A stretch of 64,000 bases of DNA from the NCBI RefSeq assembly GCF_004121055.1, contig NZ_PYAL01000004.1, positions 62,001 through 126,000 on the forward strand. Reading direction: 5' to 3'. The position numbers and the translations under genes are program-made. The notes beneath the pieces were generated by a model. That model saw only the letters and a program-made list of their open reading frames with translations. It was not told the DNA's origin and searched no databases. Origin of the DNA: Achromobacter aloeverae. Its GTDB lineage: Bacteria; Pseudomonadota; Gammaproteobacteria; Burkholderiales; Burkholderiaceae_B. The number at the start of each line of letters is the position of its first letter. Positions within the stretch are counted from its first letter, which is position 1. Shown here piece by piece: positions 59,827-64,000 of the stretch.

Positions 59827-60852
59827 TCAGACTCCAAGATCGAGAAGTGCCTTGGCGTCCTCTGGCGGCAGATTGAGCGATTTCACTGCGGAAGTCCAAG
59901 TCGTAGGAGCTGTCGAAAGCACCGGCTTTCCGGCCTCCGCCTTAAACGCGGGTACCAATCTGCGGTCAAAACTGCCTCGGAACAGTGTCGATAGCAGCGA
60001 CTCAGGCGCTTCAAAGGCCACGGCGAGTCTAGACAGCAGTTTCCTCGGAGCACGTACATTTCCGACGAGGATGCCTGACACTAGAGGAGCGGTAGCAGGT
60101 TGAAGCCCAAGCGTGGAAACCAGCTTACGTATCGCTGCCCCCTTGCAATTCGAGACCCTTGACTCGAGAGAGGTGAGCAGCTTCTGCATCGCAATTCCGT
60201 GGACCGCGCATAGCACAGTCAGTTCGGAGACTGACTTTTCATACTCTTTCGCGGTCGACCGAAGGCGAACAGCGTGGCCCGGCTCCAATCGAACCATTAC
60301 CTGCTCTGTACTCGAGTCGTGCCACTGATGTAGTTCCTGATCAAGCATCTGGAACAGCGAAGTCGGGCTCGCATAGAGTGACCTGGCAACGAAGTCTTCA
60401 AATCCGAAAACAATAAATCTACGGCACACCTCAGCAAAGCTTGTCGCTTCTGAGGAAGCTATCGAGTTGAAATGCTCCTTAAGGCTCAACGGTAATGTGG
60501 TTCCGAGAGTCTGTTGTCTCACCTTTGATAGAGAGCGTTCAGACGAGGTAGAGGTTTCTCCACCCAGTTCAGATCTAGTTCCGCCAGCGTTCATTCGAAC
60601 GATCTCTCGTGACTCAGCGACGGACGTGAGAAAGGAGGCGAGGTCCACGAGGGCCAGCCGAATAGCTTCGTTTGGAGATGTAGCCGCCACTTGACGTTTC
60701 CCAATGCCGGCAATTTCGTAGGAGACAGATACACGTCCTTCGGGCTGCTGCTCTAGTAGGGCTGTCCGAAAAATGTTAGATAATGTGTCTGGGAGCAGGG
60801 ACAAGAGCATTCGCCCTTGATCAAGGTCCACCGGGTTGAGCGTGGTTCGCAT
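59827..60852 (-). CDS. putative DNA-binding protein upstream of the helicase
   Basis: A 341-aa protein. Two segments look like ribbon-helix-helix units: LPLSLKEHFNSIASSEATSF with AEVCRRFIVFG, and VMVRLEPGHAVRLRSTAKEY with EKSVSELTVL. The C-terminal SGILVGNVRAPRKLLSRLAV, AFEAPESLLSTLF is Xre-like. It is 5 bp upstream of the helicase gene in the same operon. ImmA/IrrE proteases often act on a neighbouring HTH repressor, so this may be the partner cleaved or sensed by the helicase's N-terminal domain. That is inference; the family was not recognised. Confidence 0.6.
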   Translation of the reverse strand: MRTTLNPVDLDQGRMLLSLLPDTLSNIFRTALLEQQPEGRVSVSYEIAGIGKRQVAATSPNEAIRLALVDLASFLTSVAESREIVRMNAGGTRSELGGETSTSSERSLSKVRQQTLGTTLPLSLKEHFNSIASSEATSFAEVCRRFIVFGFEDFVARSLYASPTSLFQMLDQELHQWHDSSTEQVMVRLEPGHAVRLRSTAKEYEKSVSELTVLCAVHGIAMQKLLTSLESRVSNCKGAAIRKLVSTLGLQPATAPLVSGILVGNVRAPRKLLSRLAVAFEAPESLLSTLFRGSFDRRLVPAFKAEAGKPVLSTAPTTWTSAVKSLNLPPEDAKALLDLGV

Positions 60853-60941
60853 TGGCGCCCTCCATGGCTGAGGGGCGTATACGAGCCCCTTAATGTCATT
60901 GTAGACTTATATCAAGAATGTATCAATCTCAAGGAGGATTT
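60853..60941. promoter_or_regulatory. divergent promoter region with a small hairpin
   Basis: An 89-bp region between the diverging 341-aa and oxygenase genes. AGGGGC (60871-60876) and GCCCCT (60885-60890) form an inverted repeat, and TATCAA occurs twice (60910 and 60921). AAGGAGG (60931-60937) is the oxygenase ribosome site. Shared control of both genes is likely. Confidence 0.45.
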
Positions 60942-61976
60942 ATGACTTTGCCGATGCTGGCTGAGGCCGTCAGGGCAGTCGTTGCAGCGTGGGAGCAGGG
61001 GACCACCTTTGGCCAACGAACGAACGCGCTGGCTAGCCCTGGCGAGCTCGGTGCCGCCCTCGGTAAGTCCATCGAAGAAGAGCTAATGAGCGCGGGCGAG
61101 GACCCGAGCGCAGTTCGTCAGGAAGTTATCTCGGCACCCTTCGTTCTGCTCGCTGGAGTGTTCACACCTGCGGAATTGCCCGATACGCCGGAATGGTTCA
61201 CGCCGGTTCCGGACACCGGCGGCACCCAATCGGGACGCGTTGCGGCACTTGCTGTCCATGGTTTCCTTGGCATGGAGACGGTGTCATATGGGTCGGAAAA
61301 CAGCGGTGAACTGTTCGTCAACCTGACGGCTATTCCTGGCGAGGGTAAATTCTCCCGTAAGTCGCAGGGTAGACTGCGTGGGCATACAGACGCGGTGAGC
61401 TTCCCGTTTAACGGGGAAACTGACGCTTCCAATTCGCGAATCGCACCTTCGCCGGACCTAGTGACGTTGGTAGGGCTGCGAAATCCGAAGGCCGTGCCGA
61501 CGACGGTGATGGTGCTTGAGGAGGCCTTGGCCAAGCTGTCTCCAGAGGACGTCCATGAATTGAAACAGGATCAGTTCTCCATCGGATCGCAGGCCACTTT
61601 TCTTGAAGGCATGCGCGACATCCTGGGGGACGTGCACATCGCGATTGACGAGCCGGTTCTCAAGGATGCGCCCATCGGGACGATCGTTCGATTCAGCCAT
61701 TCCAACGTGTCCCCGACTGAGCCCGGCGGGACAGCAGAGACGGCCGCTGAGAATTTCGCGAAGGCTTGCGGTGAAGTCGCCAAGCCCGTGGCCGTCGGCC
61801 CCGGCGACGTCGTGCTCGTCAGTAACCGCCTGTGCCTGCACGGCCGTGGCGAGGTGGGTGACGATACGGGCGGGCATTCAAGATGGCTGCTGCGGACCTA
61901 CGCTTTGGATACATCGCAGCTGGATGACAGCCAGCGACACCTTGGCGACCGGCCTTCGCATGTGCTTTTCCCGTAG
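60942..61976 (+). CDS. Fe(II)/2-oxoglutarate-dependent oxygenase (TauD/clavaminate synthase-like)
   Basis: A 344-aa protein; the ATG at 60942 has AAGGAGG 4 nt upstream. Iron ligands are H148-x-D150 (RLRGHTDAVSFPF) and H300 (NRLCLHGRGEV), and R314 or R318 (GGHSRWLLRTYAL) would bind 2-oxoglutarate. The fold matches clavaminate-synthase/AsnO-type hydroxylases acting on amino acids or peptides. It is divergent from the helicase operon at the right end of the island. Its substrate is unknown; an epigenetic or nucleotide target is possible given the context, but unproven. Confidence 0.85.
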   Translation: MTLPMLAEAVRAVVAAWEQGTTFGQRTNALASPGELGAALGKSIEEELMSAGEDPSAVRQEVISAPFVLLAGVFTPAELPDTPEWFTPVPDTGGTQSGRVAALAVHGFLGMETVSYGSENSGELFVNLTAIPGEGKFSRKSQGRLRGHTDAVSFPFNGETDASNSRIAPSPDLVTLVGLRNPKAVPTTVMVLEEALAKLSPEDVHELKQDQFSIGSQATFLEGMRDILGDVHIAIDEPVLKDAPIGTIVRFSHSNVSPTEPGGTAETAAENFAKACGEVAKPVAVGPGDVVLVSNRLCLHGRGEVGDDTGGHSRWLLRTYALDTSQLDDSQRHLGDRPSHVLFP

Positions 61977-62529
61977 GCCAATGTCGTCCTGATGAATCCG
62001 CTGGGGTGCGGCCTTGCTGTTTGAAGGGTGACCGAAACGTACTATCAGAGAACGGATCCTGTAACTTCGGCCAGCACTACGCCGCCAATACAGATCCGAA
62101 CTGTCAGGCGCCCGATGCGCGCGGATCGTCGACGTTATTTCTCCGAATCGGCCCACAGCATCGAGCGCAATGACCGCTTGGTGTCACACAGCGTGAGCCC
62201 GTCCACCGAAGATCACCGACAGCAATCACTGCGAAGCAACCACTTGCAAAATAGCGGCGAAACCTGGCTTGGGTCGATAACGGCTGTTGAGATCGTTTCC
62301 GTCGAACAGATCGAGTAAGCTCCCTGCGAGGCGTGGAGGCGTGGGCTGTCATTTCTATGCATTCCCTCTTGGCCCCTAAAAATTCCCGGACTCAATGACA
62401 TTCCAATACTAGCGCCGGAATTCTGCCGGAGCTGGATATGTGCTTTGTGCGATCATGTGAGCGCTGATGTGATGTATCTCTCTCTTGATCGTCCGTGATT
62501 CTGTGATATCCTTCCCATGCTTGATTTGG
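61977..62529. other. right-end island DNA without recognised genes
   Basis: About 550 bp between the oxygenase stop and attR. Several overlapping short frames exist on both strands but none has a ribosome site, consistent codon use or family resemblance. It may contain arm-type integrase binding sites, which I cannot identify by eye. Confidence 0.45.
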
Positions 62530-62574
62530 CTCTTAATCCGTAGGTCGAGTGTTCGAGCCACTCACAGCCCACCA
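62530..62574 (+). other. attR, right attachment repeat of the genomic island
   Basis: An exact 45-bp copy of the 3' portion of tRNA-Lys (CTCTTAATCC through CAGCCCACCA). It is not a functional tRNA, as the acceptor and D arms are missing. The next base differs from the left copy (T instead of A), fixing the repeat end. Confidence 0.93.
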
Positions 62575-62590
62575 TGGAATTCAAGCACGA

Positions 62591-62617
62591 GGCCAACCCT
62601 TCCGGGTTGGCCTTTTT
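62591..62617 (+). terminator. displaced native tRNA-Lys terminator
   Basis: GGCCAACCC (62591-62599), TTCC loop, GGGTTGGCC (62604-62612) and five T residues form an ideal intrinsic terminator 17 bp after attR. Before insertion it would have followed tRNA-Lys directly. Confidence 0.9.
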
Positions 62618-62670
62618 GCTTTCTGCCGCTCATCATCTATGTGGCTTTTCTGAAACAAATTGTTTGATCA

Positions 62671-62687
62671 TGAGAATGAGTTGCATT
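62671..62687. promoter_or_regulatory. Fur-box-like site upstream of the TonB receptor
   Basis: TGAGAATGAGTTGCATT resembles the Fur 7-1-7 motif and lies 49 bp before the receptor start, in an A/T-rich promoter stretch. Iron-dependent repression is therefore likely. Confidence 0.6.
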
Positions 62688-62736
62688 AAGATGCGTCGCA
62701 ACGACTTCCGTCTCAAACTATTGTCCGAAAGGTCTC

Positions 62737-64000
62737 ATGCGCACATACCTAACCGCTGTCAACGCGGCCATCCTGGGGGCCTTTGGCCTGAATTGCTCCG
62801 CCTATGCCCAGCAAGCGCCTGACGCTGCGCCTGTGCAGGAGATGAGCGCGGTGACCGTAGTCGGGACGGTGGATGCGCTGCAAAGCCTGGACTTCCTGTC
62901 TCCCGGTTCGAATTTCACGATCAGCCAGGATGCCATCCAGGAAAAGGGCGCGCGCAGGCTGGACCAGGCTTTGCAGTACCAGGCCGGTATCGTCAGCGAA
63001 CCGTTCGGCGGCGACAACAAGGTGGACTGGTTCAAGATCCGCGGCTTCGACGCTTCGACATCGCTGGACGGCACCCCCACGACGCCCAACGGCTTTTTCG
63101 TCTGGAAACCCGAGATCTTTGGCGTCGAGTCGGTGGAAGTGGTGAAAGGCGCCGACTCGAGCATTTTTGGCGCATCGGCGGTCGGTGGCGTGGTCAACCT
63201 GGTTACCAAGCGGCCGCACAAGGAAGAAGCCTTGAGCCTGGGCGCCGAGGTCGGCACCAACAACCGGCGTGGCCTCAGCGTCGACTACAACGGTATCGCC
63301 AATGAAAGCGGATCCGTGTATTACCGCATCGTCGGGGTGGCCCGCGAGGAAGACGGACAGCAGCGTCACACCGACATGCAGACCTTCTATCTTGCGCCCA
63401 GCGTCACGATGGATTTCAGCGACCGTACTTCCCTGACGCTGCTGACCAGCATCCAGCGTGAGAACGGCACGCCGACCAACGGTTTCATGCCCGCCTATGG
63501 CTCCCTCATCGATACGCCCTACGGCCACATCGGTCGCACCACCAACCTGGGCGAGCCGTATTCCGATTATCTGCGGCGCACGCAGGTCAGCGCGGGCTGG
63601 CTGTTCCGCCACGAATTCGCCGATGGTTGGGAGTTCACGCAGAACTACAAGTTCACGCGCCTGGACATAGACCAGCAGAACACGTTTGCCTACGGTTCGG
63701 ATGGCAACCGCCAGGCCTTGCGTGGATACAGCTATACCAATGGCGACACCAACAACAACTACATCGACAACCGCATCAAGGGCAAGATCAACTGGGGCAA
63801 GGTCGAGTGGATACCCACGGTCGGCTTCGACTACCTGCATTCCAAGACGGACGGGGACAACAATGGTTTCGGCTTCGTTCCCAATATCGACATGTTCAAC
63901 CCCGTCTATGGTCAGCCTTTTGACGTCAGCGGGACGCCCTATAACCAGAAGACGCGGCAGCTTGGCGCATATTTCAATTCGCAAGTGAAAGTGGGGAGCA
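62737..64000 (+). CDS. TonB-dependent siderophore receptor, 5' part
   Basis: The ATG at 62737 has GAAAGG upstream, and the frame is open to the window edge (421 codons). A signal peptide ends at AYAQQ, a TonB-box-like MSAVTVVG follows, then the plug domain (GARRLDQALQYQAGIVSEPF, IRGFDASTSLDGTPT, FGVESVEVVKGADSSIFGAS, GGVVNLVTKRP) and the first beta-barrel strands. The family imports ferric siderophores (FhuA/FauA-like) across the outer membrane. The ligand cannot be told. Confidence 0.95.
   Translation, partial: MRTYLTAVNAAILGAFGLNCSAYAQQAPDAAPVQEMSAVTVVGTVDALQSLDFLSPGSNFTISQDAIQEKGARRLDQALQYQAGIVSEPFGGDNKVDWFKIRGFDASTSLDGTPTTPNGFFVWKPEIFGVESVEVVKGADSSIFGASAVGGVVNLVTKRPHKEEALSLGAEVGTNNRRGLSVDYNGIANESGSVYYRIVGVAREEDGQQRHTDMQTFYLAPSVTMDFSDRTSLTLLTSIQRENGTPTNGFMPAYGSLIDTPYGHIGRTTNLGEPYSDYLRRTQVSAGWLFRHEFADGWEFTQNYKFTRLDIDQQNTFAYGSDGNRQALRGYSYTNGDTNNNYIDNRIKGKINWGKVEWIPTVGFDYLHSKTDGDNNGFGFVPNIDMFNPVYGQPFDVSGTPYNQKTRQLGAYFNSQVKVGS

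Larger units (their letters stand above)
41475..62574 (+). mobile_element. tRNA-Lys-integrated genomic island, about 21.1 kb
   Basis: The element is bounded by perfect 45-bp direct repeats, with a tyrosine integrase gene beginning 172 bp inside the left end. Cargo is accessory: defence-type genes, a second recombinase, a DotA/TraY-like gene and AlpA-like and winged-helix proteins. Several parts (45.2-48.9 kb and 54.5-61 kb) look clearly richer in A/T than the flanking chromosome. No complete conjugation or phage structural module is present, so it is either mobilised in trans or a decayed integrative element. Confidence 0.92.

Noticed and set aside
62104-62352. Small minus-strand frame near attR
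   Set aside because: One of several overlapping short frames with no ribosome site and no codon pattern; left as non-coding.

Overview
The window is high-GC DNA with dense, overlapping operons. Gene content (a Bsc/Ysc-like type III secretion locus with an adjacent ECF sigma factor, GGDEF/EAL proteins, an AsmA-like protein and a TonB receptor) suggests a betaproteobacterium of the Bordetella/Achromobacter group (Alcaligenaceae). The group is inferred from gene families; no species marker is present.

Positions 1-31,300 hold a near-complete type III secretion system (T3SS). A minus-strand operon runs sctX-sctY-sctV-sctD-sctF. A plus-strand run carries an EspA/SseB-like filament or tip protein, a class II chaperone, two translocators and sctI-J-K-L-N-O-P-Q-R-S-T-U-C, mostly joined by ATGA-type 4-bp overlaps. 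On the left are a NarL-type and two receiver-AraC regulators; on the right is an ECF sigma factor convergent with sctC. Two very large proteins of unknown function (944 and 977 aa), apparently distant paralogues, bracket the whole locus. No SctW gatekeeper and no pilotin were recognised.

Positions 31,296-41,474 are ordinary chromosome: a GAF/PAS/GGDEF/EAL protein, a small His-kinase-like/receiver pair, an LtaS-type membrane phosphatase/sulfatase, an AsmA-family protein, a diguanylate cyclase and tRNA-Lys(CTT).

Positions 41,475-62,574 are a genomic island of about 21.1 kb inserted in the 3' end of tRNA-Lys. A perfect 45-bp repeat of the tRNA end marks both junctions, and a tyrosine integrase lies just inside the left one. 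Cargo, in order: a PIN protein, a metallophosphoesterase, a frameshifted DEDDh exonuclease, a two-gene CBASS-like pair (CD-NTase plus SLATT membrane protein), a retron-like unit (structured RNA leader, 75-aa protein, Xre regulator, reverse transcriptase), a second tyrosine recombinase beside unusual inverted and iterated repeats, an orphan DotA/TraY-like membrane protein with a winged-helix and an AlpA-like protein, and a right-end group made of an ImmA/IrrE-UvrD helicase with a Cys cluster, a putative DNA-binding protein and a divergent Fe(II)/2OG oxygenase. The island looks like a defence-loaded integrative element.

After the island the displaced native tRNA terminator, a Fur-box-like site and the 5' part of a TonB-dependent siderophore receptor resume the chromosome.
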